This document shows, in pieces, positions 50,838 to 62,819 of a stretch of 64,000 nucleotides of DNA. The position numbers were made by a program, and so were the translations under genes. This DNA comes from Balanoglossus misakiensis (taxonomy: Eukaryota > Hemichordata): assembly GCA_040954595.2 (NCBI GenBank), contig CM082582.2:7502001-7566000 (forward strand). The letters run 5' to 3'. The notes beneath the pieces were generated by a model. It did not search any database. It saw only the letters and a program-made list of their open reading frames with translations, and had not been told where the DNA came from. The stretch's first letter is position 1; each line of letters opens with the position of its first letter.

Positions 50838-53683
50838 CTATAAAATTGGTTTAGTCCTTTCATGCGCAGGCAAGTAGAGTTTGAATTCCGCTGGTAGTTC
50901 ATCTTCTGAATAGAGTCTGTCTGAGAAGTATACACGACGAATGCGGCAGTTGGCATGAATCTGGTGATGGGGGAAAAAGAGGAGCAAAATGTCAGAATTG
51001 GAAGAAAGTATGGCTCACAAGTTCACGCGAAAAGTACATTTGTGTGTACACGAAATGAATTCTAACTACTAACTATCAATACTAGTGTAATTTGTAGGAG
51101 CAAAACCGGGTCACTTGACTCACCTGAACTCTGATTGTTTCAATGTAGTTTGTACCATACGCACGCCTTGTGAAATCTGACAAGTTAAACTGAAACAAGA
51201 GAAAACAACAATTTCATGAGTAAATGACAGCATACCTAAAGATGAATATCAAGACTACTTTCACTCTGGCTGAAATTCATTCCAGTATGCCCATTATCAT
51301 AAGAATTACCCCCCAAAATATCACAGGTTTGCATGAAGTAGAGGCTGCCGCCTTGAGCAAGAAACGCTTTTTACCAGTAAGACAATTATAACTTACCTGA
51401 ATTTGGTTCCATCCATCGTCAAGTCTCATTGGCATTGTGCAGATAAATGGTTTGACACGAGTAGTACTCTGGTAATTGCTAGCCCTGAACCGTCTTCTGA
51501 CATTCTTGTCGTCGAGCACTTGAACTTCAAATGTGAAATATTTCTTCAAATTCTTAATGATCATTACAAGGAATGGAAGTTTGATCCCGAGCTTCTCCTT
51601 GAGATCTGCCGGACATGTGATGTATGTCGTGCTGTAAAGAATCAAAAGCACAGGATTGAGCATAAGCTTTTTTAATAACTCAAGTTTCTACAATACAACC
51701 CAAGTTGTTAATAATTTGAGATACTATGAATAAGTTGGACAATATGCTCTTGCAAAATGATAAATATTAAGACAAAATGCAATATTCCTGTTGAAGATTT
51801 TATACTGGTAGTGCTACTTGTTATGGCCTTTATGTATACACTTGTATACTTTTGTTGTTTCGTGGTTAGAGAATATCTTTGCGTCTATTTGTTGGAGCAT
51901 GGAGGTAGTGTTGGACCATGTGACCTATATCAAATCAGTGTTCACTTAGAAACACCCATTGTAGTGCAGGAGCTAAACCCCAAATTTTGGCATAATTACA
52001 ACCCACATTCCTGTGTCTGAGTGTTAAACTTGCCCAAAAAGTGTCATTAATGGGGGAAAAGTGTAAATGTCAGTTTCTAGCCACTAGATGGCGCTGTCTT
52101 TAGAGATCCATATTGGAAAATGTCCGCCATGGGTCAATGAATAATTGTACCAAATTTCATGCTTTTAACCCAAAGTGCACAATTTTAAAGTATGAATGTC
52201 TGTTTCTGGCCACCAGAGGGCGCTGTCATTTTGGATCCATATCAGAAAATGGCCGCCATGGGTCAATGCATTAGTGTACCAAGTTTCATGCTTTTAACCC
52301 AAAGTGCACGATTTTTTGGTTAACTGCCCCACTATTGTGGGCCTCGCAACAATCATCACACGCCGCATCGGCTTTGCAACTACAAATCTACTTACCTAAC
52401 ATTTGTGCCGACTATTTCAAGTACCAAAGACTGGATGTCGTTATCTGTTATCCTCTTAATATGTCCGTTTCGAATCTGTAAGGAGAGAAAAACGCCAGTA
52501 AGTTCATGTTTTCATGAGACATGTGGGTCGGTCGCCTCACCTCTAAAGATAGCAAGATGGCGGCAAAGGGTGTGCGACCTCAATGTGATTGTCAGCACCG
52601 TCAGACGTTTGAACGCTCGATGCTTCGAAATTACAACATTTTGTACCTTGATATCGGTACCGATTAAGCTTAGTGGCATTGGTGTTTATGGACTAAAATA
52701 CATGGACTCAAGAACATCCAAAAATTGACACAAGATGAACGTAGACGAGACGAAGGGCCTCAGCATTCTACGCGAAGTATACATGCATGTGTTTGATTGT
52801 AAACACAACACAATTCGTTGTTGATGTGTGAACAATTCTCCTCTAACAAACACCAAAAGAGCTTTTGAAACAGTAAAAATATTTAAAACGATTTACAATT
52901 CTCAAGAAATTTGCAAAATACACTGTTTTCAACTCGGATTCCCTCAAACTTTTGATGTGCACGCGTGTTGTCAAGCAAGTATGCAGGCTCCTGGTTTGCA
53001 GGTGGGTCACTTAGTAACCCGTACTGATGCACACGCCAATCTGACAATAAACACGGATATTTTTCAAAAACCTGCATTTTCTTGTCATATCTGACAATTT
53101 TCAAGACCACTGAGTATATAAACTGACCAGAATAGCTTGCATGTGATATCCAACGAATGTCGGAACAGTCAGAAATCTGTTTATACTCGCGACTTGCTAA
53201 ATACCATGGACACTCGCTTTCTAAAACTTTTTTGTTTACCCATGGAGATAAACTCGCTGTACGCCTTATATTTAATATGACGATCTCAACATGTAAACGC
53301 ACAAAAATGAATCAAACGCGAGTGGTTCGGACGTTAGGACCAGTGAATCGCATCATATTTGGAGTCGGTTAGGGGGCAGAGGTAGACAGGGAAAGGATTT
53401 TGCTTCGATAAAATCGAATTTCGGCCGAAAAAGCTGCGGTCCGGATCCGGACCGCAGAAGCACCAGTTTTTTTCTATGGCGCCTTGCAGGGCTGTGGTGG
53501 AGGCCGTGTAACGCCGGGAACACACAGACCTGTACGCAGAGCTACGATGCATGCAGAACGATGTATCGTAAAGCCACCAGAAAGTCGATTAAAACTCACC
53601 TTTTTATCCCAAAATAGTAGAGGCTTACTGCCAATACTGTATAAAATTGATAAAAAGCCTGACTGGAACGTATTTTTAAACAT
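50838..53683 (-). CDS. CFAP20: CFAP20-like protein, diverged copy 1
   Basis: Five exons on the minus strand: 53600-53683, 52396-52475, 51397-51631, 51124-51189, 50838-50960; 195 residues, all junctions in phase with good splice sites. Matches CFAP20/Bug22 over its whole length ([60 protein letters not shown]). CFAP20 is a tiny, extremely conserved inner-junction protein of ciliary doublet microtubules. This copy departs where copy 2 agrees with the vertebrate protein: LLFW for LQIW, IRNGH for [14 protein letters not shown] for PADPKKTLG, and a replaced tail AHERTKPIL after LYLP. Homology with copy 2 stops inside the last codons, so the tail comes from unrelated flanking DNA. It could be a functional paralogue or an early-decay duplicate; no stop or splice lesion is seen. 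Confidence 0.85.
52020..52320. repeat. Two ~128-bp tandem repeats, each with a CTCF-like core
   Basis: Both units read: a GGCGCTGT core, GATCCATAT, CCGCCATGGGTCAATG, then TTTCATGCTTTTAACCCAAA. The cores CCACTAGATGGCGCTGT (52081-52097) and CCACCAGAGGGCGCTGT (52210-52226) fit the CTCF consensus CCASYAGRKGGCR. They lie in the intron between exons 2 and 3 of CFAP20 copy 1 and are absent from copy 2. Confidence 0.7.
52551..52565 (+). promoter_or_regulatory. YY1-like motif in CFAP20 intron 1 (copy 1)
   Basis: GCAAGATGGCGGCAA contains the YY1 core AAGATGGCGGC. The same site is kept in copy 2 at about 59015. Function is not shown. Confidence 0.4.
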
Positions 53684-53984
53684 CTTCACTGTTTCTAAGG
53701 ATAATCCTAGTAAAATCCACACACTATGAGTTCGTGTCGCGACTGGCAACTATTTGTGCGTAAACAGTGGCTGCGCATGTGCAGCCGCCTCAGTAGCCGA
53801 TCGACAATTCAATCTTTATTCGATATTATGCATAAATATTTGGTGGTTATTCTGGCAACAGCATGCATATATTATACTTGTCAATTAGCTGATCAACCTG
53901 GTCATCTGACCAAGTATTTTTTCTTGAAAAAACAACAAAAAACAGTTTGCGAATTTCAACTGCATACAATACGTATACTTTCTC

Positions 53985-54932
53985 CAACTGTCCGCCAATG
54001 AATCAGTCGATTTGCAATCTTACCCAGGTGGCAGGTATTGTAAAGTTTACATAAACTGGCATATTAAAATCAACTGTTATCATTAATTTTTCAATTAACA
54101 AAATTTAATGGCATTTCGAACTAAAATACATAGGCCTGCAATAACAATATGGATGGATATCGTACATTAAATGTACTAGTACGTATCAGCGCTAACCTGG
54201 TTTAACGAATAAATACAGCCATCGGTTCAGTAGTTTCATACCCTCTCGTTCATTGGTAGATCACATTGATTATTTGAAAAGCATGTGTGGAGTGGATTGT
54301 GTTGGAATCGGTTCAGACTATGACGGTGTCACAACGTAAGTACCTTGTATGGTAGACATTATTCATGCATGCTTAATATTTCAAGACCTGATTGACCGTG
54401 GAAATTGATTTTTTTATGGAGAGAGCACCTTGAGAATGATGCATTCATAAATGTTCGGAATGTGATGCAATTTTCTTGTTAAACGAAGGGAGTTTTGGGC
54501 GCTCTGCAAACCACCAGTGGGGACGCTATTTGACCTCCATGGACGAATGCATGGACGAAAATTTAGCCAGTGCAGTCAATGAGATACGGATCACTATATT
54601 TTATGAAATATGAATATTTACCTCAACGCTTCCATTTCACGTTTATTTTAAGTGGCCGGATGGGTGGGTTGGCTTTCTGGCCAGTTGTTTGGTGGTAGAC
54701 AAGTTCTTCGTCCCTGTCTATTTCTTCTGATGTGGTGTTCTGATCCCGATAATTCAAAACTTCTTGTGGGAGCTCATGTTTTCAATCTTGTTGCAGTTTA
54801 CCCGAAAGTTTGGAAGACGTGACAAAATTCCCGGATCTCATCGCTGAGATGATACGACGAGGCTGGAGTGATGGCGACATCGAGAAACTACTCGGCAGGA
54901 ATCTCATCCGGGCATTTGGACAAGCCGAGCAG
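53985..54932 (+). pseudogene. M19 dipeptidase fragment (copy D): part of exon 7, exons 8 and 9
   Basis: Pieces 53985-54034, 54260-54335 and 54797-54932 correspond to dipeptidase C exons 7 (3' part), 8 and 9, with intron sequence also kept. There are no exons 1-6, and similarity ends at 55038 exactly at the exon 10 acceptor, so exon 10 is absent. Substitutions such as KSMCGV, LPESLED and AFGQAEQ are unique to it. It lacks the zinc site residues encoded in exons 2, 4 and 6 and cannot make an enzyme. Confidence 0.88.
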
Positions 54933-55037
54933 GTGAGAGTGACACGTGACTGTGACATTTCTACATTTAAATAACACACCTGGTGTGAAAATAAAATCAC
55001 GAGATTGCTAATTCCATCGTTCCGATTTATTTTTAAG

Positions 55038-57780
55038 GTTTATATACAACTGTTATCCGTGGCTGATGTACATGTACTATTTGCGTCCCAGGTGCATGCA
55101 CCGGCGCAATGCAACGTGTCCAGGGCGTTGTAATGTGTTGGACTCGCAGCTTCGAAACGTGACGCGTCCCAAGGCGACCTTTGACCACACTCATTAGGAT
55201 GACACATCTTGATTAGTTACGAACAATAGCAACAAGGTTACAGTGTTTTCAAATCAACTTTGGCATACATTCTCATTAGCAAAAGAATGGGCCAACCTTT
55301 TCACACATTCATGAATGAACACTACTCAACGGATGACGTCAAACTGAAGAAAAAAATCGATTTACTATTACATTGTCGGACAGTTCGGTACAACGCTCTT
55401 TACGCTAATGTAAACACTGGTAAACAATATCGCACCTATAGTAACTGACAATCGTGTCCTGGAGGTAAAAGGCATGGCCACGTTTTCGCACAATGTGCCA
55501 CTGGGCTTGTCCGGTTTCATTGTGTTGTGACGACGGTTATACTAGTAGTATATATGATAATAGCGGTTATTCATCGCTGCGTAGCGGGAAGGCGGTATTT
55601 TTAGGACCAGGTTGAATAATTTTATAGCTTCACAGGTGTGTCTGCCATACAGAAGCTTCTAAAAATGGACAGGAAATAATGAGTGACACAAAAAGCGACC
55701 AGGATATTAACATACAACGCCCCGTGTAAAATGTTTTGTATTGTTCACAAAAGTATAAAGGTGTCGCTCACTACTTTTTTATTTAAAGTGCAGTTGGTGG
55801 TGTTGTTGGTAAGGCTAAACGGTCGTGAAAACGCTACTCAGTCACCCCACACCGTGGGCAGCCTACTTCCTACCTGGACTGAATGACATCACCACCAAAT
55901 CAAAGTGGTCGCGTGTTAAGGAACAACAATGCACTGTTGTTGTGAGGGTGTGTTGTCATGTGACTCGACTGCTGGATACTAGGGTAATACAAATTCTTGT
56001 CTTCACCTTCATCCTGGCCGTTTAGCCATTCCCAAATAAAAATTCTCACCCCTCCACCAAATACTACCGACCTTCTTGTTGAACCAAATTCAAATATTTA
56101 CATGTACGATGTGTTGTGTTTGTTTACACCTGTATTTTTACTGTGATACAAAGCCATTAAAAACATGACCACATTACACAAATGCGTCAAGATGATCAAA
56201 AGCGATCAAAAGATTGCTTTTAGAGACATACGTCACCATTGCTTTTCGGCGTGTATTAAAAGGGCCCTCCTTTTTGAATAACAGACTTATGGTTCGGTTA
56301 CTTCCTGCAAACGAGACTATAGAAAGACCTAACCTGTAGACAGTTATACTTCCTAGTGCGGGCGTAATTGGCGTGGGTCCATCCATGTCCTTGATGGATT
56401 CTGCCGGATGTCCTTGGCGAACAAAAGAATCTTTTTCTTGACTCAATACCATTCAGGTTGCGTCATGAATACAGCGTTCAATGAATGATTCTCGAGACCA
56501 CTAAAGAGGTTACATCCACTGGGATTTATGGTCATTACAAGTATAGATCAGATCTTGTGTACAAATAGTGTTTAATTTTGGAGAGAGAAAAAAAACGACT
56601 GCCCCCCCCCCCCCCCCTCTCAATTTTTTGCTATGCGACCTTCAGGTGAACCAAGCCTCTCTCTGTCTTTGGTGAAAGAGCCATCCCCACCTGCCTTCAA
56701 GGCGCCGACTTTACATGCAGATGGAATGCCCACCATTCTTCCACCAATGATTAACTTTTCCCAGGTGCCACACACATGTACTGTCCAAATACAGACACAC
56801 ACACACACATATATAATTATATAAATGGTCTCCTCACGGTCACACACACACACACACATAAGAAGTCCACCAATTATTGGAAAAAAATGACGTTTTTTAT
56901 TAAATTAACAAAATTGAAATTTTGTCTAAAGCTACATGTAATCTGTCTTGAAACTAGCCTACCATTTGTTACCATAGAAACTGTCATTTGCTCAGTCATT
57001 CAGGAAAAGGTTTGTTTCTTGAACTTTTAAAAATATTTGAACAAGAAATGGTATTACTACCACAGACAAAAAATATTTACAGTGATGACAGAATGTTTGT
57101 TTTTTTTGGTTGTTTTTTTTTACTTTTCAAAAGGGAAAGAACATTGGCTTGCATGCACTGAATTCCCCCAAAACCTCGAAATCCAATGCTATACTTTACA
57201 TGAGTTTGAATGCCAAGCAAAAAAAATATACACTATGACTTTCATCCACAATATTGCAACAACTTGGAAATGTGGTTGTCATCAGCCGGGGTCTTGGGTT
57301 GACATTTCAGTGGGATGTGACTGACCCTGCTTCCCCGGGGTCATACCAACACCCAGCAGCAGAGTACAGGGGCGCATGGGTGGGTTAGCCGTGTCTCGTA
57401 GTCTTTTCCCCCGAGAGTTGACAACACCGGAAGCCAACGAACCGGAATCACCCGGGTCGACATTGCCAAGATTCGATCCCCAAAAGTTGCCCTCCGCAAC
57501 ATGCCGTTTGTTTTACTACACGTCACAACTAACAAAGCTCCATCTCATACTCCTGTCAATATATTTATTCAATAAACATGTATCTCCATATTGGCATAGA
57601 GTTCATTTCTCTCTCTCCCTTTTTTTTTGTTTTCCCCCATACAGTAGCACTGTATTCCGTTTTGTGTGAAATATCAATATATATAAACTGTCAGAGCAAA
57701 GTCCAAATAATAGCATTTGTCCATAGTAGATGTTCCACTATTGGCTGATCAGTGATTGTTGGTATAGTCTTTACTGTCCC
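55038..57780. other. Non-coding stretch between dipeptidase remnant and CFAP20 copy 2
   Basis: No gene supported. Holds a poly-C run (about 56603-56618) and CA microsatellites (about 56793-56812 and 56842-56858). The part next to 57780 should be the 3' UTR of CFAP20 copy 2. Confidence 0.5.
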
Positions 57781-59823
57781 CTATTTCTTTTGCACAGGCA
57801 AGTAGAGTTTGAATTCCGCTGGTAGTTCATCTTCTGAATAGAGTCTGTCTGAGAAGTATACACGACGAATGCGGCAGTTGGCATGAATCTGGTGATGGGG
57901 GAAAAAAGAGGAGCAAAATGTCAGAATTGGAAGCAAGTATGGCATACAAGTTAATGTGAAAAGTACACGAAATGAATTCTAACTACTAACTGTCAATACT
58001 AGTGTAATTTGTAGGAGCAAAACTGGGTCACTTGACTCACCTGAACTCTGAGTGTTTCAATGTAGTTTGTACCATACGCACGCCTTGTGAAATCTGACAA
58101 GTTAAACTGAAACGAGAAAAACAACAATTTCATGAGTAAATGACAGCATACCTAAAGATGAATATCAAGACTAATTTCACTGGCTGAATTCCCCCCAAAA
58201 TATCACAGGTTTGCATGAAGTAGAGGCTGCCGTCTTGAGAAAGAAACGCTTTTTATAATTATATAACTTATAACTTACCTGAATTTGGTTCCATCCATCG
58301 TCAAGTCTCATTGGCATTGTGCAGATAAATGGTTTGACACGAGTAGTACTCTGGTAATTGCTAGCCCTGAACCGTCTTCTGACATTCTTGTCGTCGAGCA
58401 CTTGAACTTCAAATGTGAAATATTTCTTCAAATTCTTAATGATCATTACAAGGAATGGAAGTTTGATCCCGAGTGTCTTCTTGGGATCTGCCGGACATGT
58501 GATGTATGTCGTGCTGCAAGGAATCAAAAGCATGGGAATGAGCATCAGTTTTTTAATAACTCAAGTTTTTTACTATACAACCCAAGATGTTAATATTTTG
58601 AGATACTATGAATAAGTTGGACAATATGCTCTTGCAAAATGATAACTATTAAGACAAAATGCAATATTCCTGTTGAAGATGTTGTTGCTACAATTATTTC
58701 GTGGTTAGAGAATATCTTTGCTTCTATTTGTTGAAGCATGGAGGTAGTGTTGGACCACGTGACCTACATCAAATCAGTGTTCACTTGGAAACACCCATTG
58801 TGGGCCTCGCAACAATCACCACACGCCGCATCGGCTTTGCAACTAAAGATCTACTTACCTAACATTTGTGCCGACTATTTCAAGTACCAAAGACTGGATG
58901 TCGTTATCTGTTATCCTCTTAATATGTCCGTTTCGAACCTGTAAGGAGAGAAAAACGCCAGTAAGTTCATGTTTTCATGAGACATGTGGGTCGGTCGCCT
59001 CGCCTCGCAAGATAGCAAGATGGCGGCAAAGGGTGTGCGACCTCAATGTGATTGTCAACGCGATCAGACGTTTGAACGCTCAACGCTTCGAAATTACAAC
59101 ACTTTGTACCTTGATATCGGTACCGATAAAGATTAGTGGCATTGGTGTTTATGGACTAAAATACATGGATTCAAGAACATCCAAAATTGACACAAGATGG
59201 ACGTAGACGAGACGAAGGGCCTCGGCATTCTACGCGAAGTATACATGCATGTGTTTGATTGTAAACACAACACAATTCGTTGTTGATGTGTGAACAATTC
59301 TCCTCTAACAAACACCAAAAGAGCTTTTGAAACAGTAAAAATATTTAAAACGATTTACAATTCTCAAGAAATTTGCAAAATACACTGTTTTCAACTCGGA
59401 TTCGCTCAAACGTTTGATGGGCAAGCGTGTTGTCAAGCAAGTATGCAGGCTCCTGGTTTGCAGGTGGGTCACTTAGTAACCCGTACTGATGCACACGCCA
59501 ATCTGACAATAAACACGGATATTTTTCAAAAACCTGCATTTTCTTGTCATATCTGACAATTTTCAAGACCACTGAGTATATAAACTGACCAGAATAGCTT
59601 GCATGTGATATCCAACGAATGTCGGAACAGTCAGAAATCTGTTTATACTCGCGACTTGCTAAATACCATGGACACCGCTAGTAACGATGCATGCAGAACG
59701 ATGTATCGTAAAGCCACCAGAAAGTCGATTAAAACTCACCTTTTTATCCCAAATTTGTAGAGGCTTACTGCCAATACTGTATAAAATTGATAAAAATCCT
59801 GACTGGAACGTATTTTTAAACAT
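57781..59823 (-). CDS. CFAP20: CFAP20 (Bug22), canonical copy 2
   Basis: Five exons: 59740-59823, 58859-58938, 58279-58513, 58041-58106, 57781-57888; 190 residues, close to the 193 of human CFAP20. Protein reads almost as the vertebrate one: [62 protein letters not shown], and ends LYLPVQKK. Role: component of the inner junction of ciliary and centriolar microtubule doublets, affecting waveform and tubulin modification. This is the likely parental copy because it keeps ancestral residues and the ancestral C-terminus. Next gene to the right is CK2 alpha on the same strand, an arrangement also known in human (CFAP20 beside CSNK2A2). Confidence 0.93.
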
Positions 59824-59905
59824 CTTCACTGTTTCTAAGGATAATCCTAGTAAAATCCACGGAGTCCTCCAACACAACGTCCACACACTATGAGTTCGTG
59901 TCGCT

Positions 59906-61260
59906 AAGTGAAGTCTGTTCTGTGTACATGAACGTACTTAGTGTATCCAAGACCAATCTATCATGGCAACGTAAAAAATATCAATGCGCGTGCATCACTT
60001 AGTAGCTGCAAGTAGAAAAAGAAAAATAATATATGTTTTTAAATTATACTTTTTAGAATTTTTTTAATATTTTAAATCGCTTTTCTTTTATATAAACGTG
60101 ATTTACTCAATATATACTGCCAACTATATTTGGTACTACTTTTATCCAATGTAAGTGCATCTGCATCTAAGTAGTGAAGCGATCACCCGCTCGACATGCG
60201 TGGTTCTGTGTTTGAGCTGCGAGTAGCCGGTGGTCGTCCGTGGTAACTGGTTCGTGTTCTCTGATTGGCTCTGGACGCGCGCCGGTTTCTATATATGGCA
60301 GTTTGGAAGCAGACGCGCGAAAATAATTAGTGAACAGTAGCACTGTCAGTACGGTAAACCGTTAACGTTAGGAGATAATTTGAGGTGTATGCTGTGTTAA
60401 TGATGTATACTAGTATTTGCCACATGGGTTTTCGTTTCTGTGAATGTTGACGACAGTGCGACAGTGTTGCACTGGACGGTCAGGTTGTTTTTCAACATGA
60501 CTTTTAGAGATGCGAGTTGTTTTATGTGGTATTCAACGAGCCGACAATGTTACAATTACATAGGCCCACGTCGATGTAAAGAACCGTTCCTTTCATACGG
60601 CTATGTTATTCATATAGGCCTGGCCCAGTATAGCTCGGCCACGGGGCCGGCCCCCTTTCCACTTTCAGACGTTACTACGTTATTTCACGTTTAATACCCA
60701 CATAAAATAAATATGTGTATTGTAAATATGTAGTAAAGGTTATGTAGGGAGGATAGGGCCTATACCACTACTATAGCAGTGCAATGGGCCGAGTTAAGAA
60801 GCATATCGACCGTTGCACGTTGCTCCGTCGAATACGATAACTGAGTATAAGACTGCAAGCCCAACATTTCTTACTACAATAGTAACCGATTAATAGGGTG
60901 ATCAGTCGGTCGCACAAAATCCATTCCAATACTGGTCCTGTCCGTGCAAATACAGCAAGAACTTGAACTCATAATTTGTTGAATGCGCTGAATGCGAGTG
61001 GCCACAGGTTATCAGAGGCTTTGTCTTTCCTATTTAGAACACAAGATTCTATGGTGCCCAACTGATTATGTGGAGGCCATGCTGAAGTTGATGAATTCAT
61101 TCCAGTAAACAGAGCGGGGCAGGTCATTCCAGGGTCTATGAACAGGAGAAACTTTCGCCCTGAACTATTTTCTTTGTGGAATGTAAATTCAGAAATGCCA
61201 GAGGCTTAACCAAATGCACTTTCAGAGAACATTTTCGATTTGAATTACGACAATAAAAAA
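59906..61260. other. Intergenic region, CFAP20 copy 2 to CK2 alpha 3' end
   Basis: Contains the upstream region of CFAP20 (minus strand) and the candidate promoter above. No gene can be supported. Confidence 0.45.
60261..60300 (+). promoter_or_regulatory. Candidate core promoter (inverted CCAAT and TATA)
   Basis: TGATTGGCT at 60262 and TCTATATATGG at 60288-60298, with a start expected near 60320 on the plus strand. No convincing coding exon follows; an 84-codon frame at 60440-60694 is the only sizeable one. Could drive a non-coding RNA, or be chance. Confidence 0.3.
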
Positions 61261-61272
61261 ACACGTGATGAG

Positions 61273-62819
61273 AAAGAGTATTTTATTGATATTGGCTAAC
61301 TTTAAAACAAAAGAAAACGGAAAAAAAATATAACATGTTTCTGATATCACACTTCTGGACATATCCGTGCAAAAGCCAGAAGCCGATTTTTCTCCACGCC
61401 TAAAATACACTGAGATGTAACGTGTGGAGAAGAAAAGCACAGACAAAGAGTCCAATGACAAAAAATTCATCTCACTAGAAATGGGTACAGTATGTCTACA
61501 CGTCACATTGTCACCCCTTCTACACATTGGAAAAAAAAATCTACAGGAGAAATGACATGGTGACATACTGTACCGAACTACATAGTTACGTGGCAAGGTA
61601 GCTACTTTTTTATGTTCAAGTAAGATACAATGTCTAAATCATTGACAAAAACACAAGTTCCAATGCCCCCACAAAATTAAGTTTTATCGTGTGGTTTGTT
61701 TGTCTTGTATACAAGGCAGGACACTATAAAAAATGGTACTACAAAACAGGATAATGCACGCACCTCAGTTACAAAAGAAACACAACAATGATTTTTTTCT
61801 CTTTCATTTGCGATTCTTTTTGAGGTGACCTGTATAAATAGAAGTTTAGTATTTTTTGTCTGAGTTTATTTATCAGATCCCAGAGAGAAATAAGGTAACA
61901 TGGGACACGGGAGGTTCCACTGTAAATAAACTTTTTGGAACATCACTAACGTCACACTTCAGATGTGATGTTCAAAATAAGTGAAAGGAACACAGCCAGC
62001 TAAAGGTAACATTTCACAACAGAAAAAACAAGTCCTTTTTTTCTCTCCCACTTTTCTTTCTGCCTCCAAATGGATATTTCAGAAAGCAAGCCACGTCTTA
62101 GAAACGTCACTGGTGTTGATATACAAATATGGTTATCATTAAAGAAGAGAGAGACACATGATAAACATCAACACGACATACTCAAAGGACCAAAACCTGT
62201 TTTGTGTTACACTTTTTTTTATCCATGCATCATTTTGAATTAAAGGGGTAATTAAGTGTAAAATTTCTCTGATTATAAAAAAAAACAAAAACAAAAGTGG
62301 ACACAAGAATGTACAAGCAACGACCATCAGTCATTACGGAAGGTTTATATACATGGCATTCTTGATTTACAGACTGATCAACTGTTCATATCTTAAATGA
62401 TCTGGTGGCTGTAATGGCAATATAATCATATTCTTTCTCTCTGTTTTATTTTTAAATCATTCGAAGGTTTTAGAGTATTTCAAATAGGACTCCTGTACTT
62501 TCCCATCACATACAGGCCTCAAATTCTCTCTGAATCATATATTCGTTTGTTTTCGTCCCCGGTGGGGTGAATGGGAGGGGCAGGCAACTCTTTGCACAGC
62601 ACTGGTGATACAACACGGCGAACCAGCCACCAACACACGGCCCACCCCCACTGGGCCTCGGGATGATGCACCGTGTTGTATCAAGGTGTTTCGAAACATT
62701 GCTACATTGTATCTTCGCACATAATCATTCGTATACACTACAGTAGCAGCAGCACCACAAAGGAAAAACACCGTCTTCTCTTCTCTTCTCTCTTGTGCGC
62801 ATCATATGTTGCCGGGGAT
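61273..62819 (-). other. Probable 3' UTR of CK2 alpha
   Basis: Long non-coding stretch after the stop codon at 62820. TTTATT at 61274-61279 reads AATAAA on the minus strand and could end the transcript. Confidence 0.5.

Larger units (their letters stand above)
48430..53738. repeat. Tandem segmental duplication, unit 1
   Basis: Dipeptidase C exons 7-9 and the CFAP20 copy 1 body are matched in unit 2 (53985-59905). The matching blocks are 48430-49427 and 50866-53738; the middle (49426-50866) is not shared. Unit 1 also carries extra sequence at about 51790-52320 and 53205-53545. Confidence 0.8.
53985..59905. repeat. Tandem segmental duplication, unit 2
   Basis: Blocks 53985-55038 and 57797-59905 match unit 1 in the same order and orientation. 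The middle 55038-57797 is unrelated to the middle of unit 1. Confidence 0.8.

Noticed and set aside
53726-54001. 91-codon frame running into the dipeptidase remnant
   Set aside because: It joins unrelated flank to an exon 7 fragment in an arbitrary frame.
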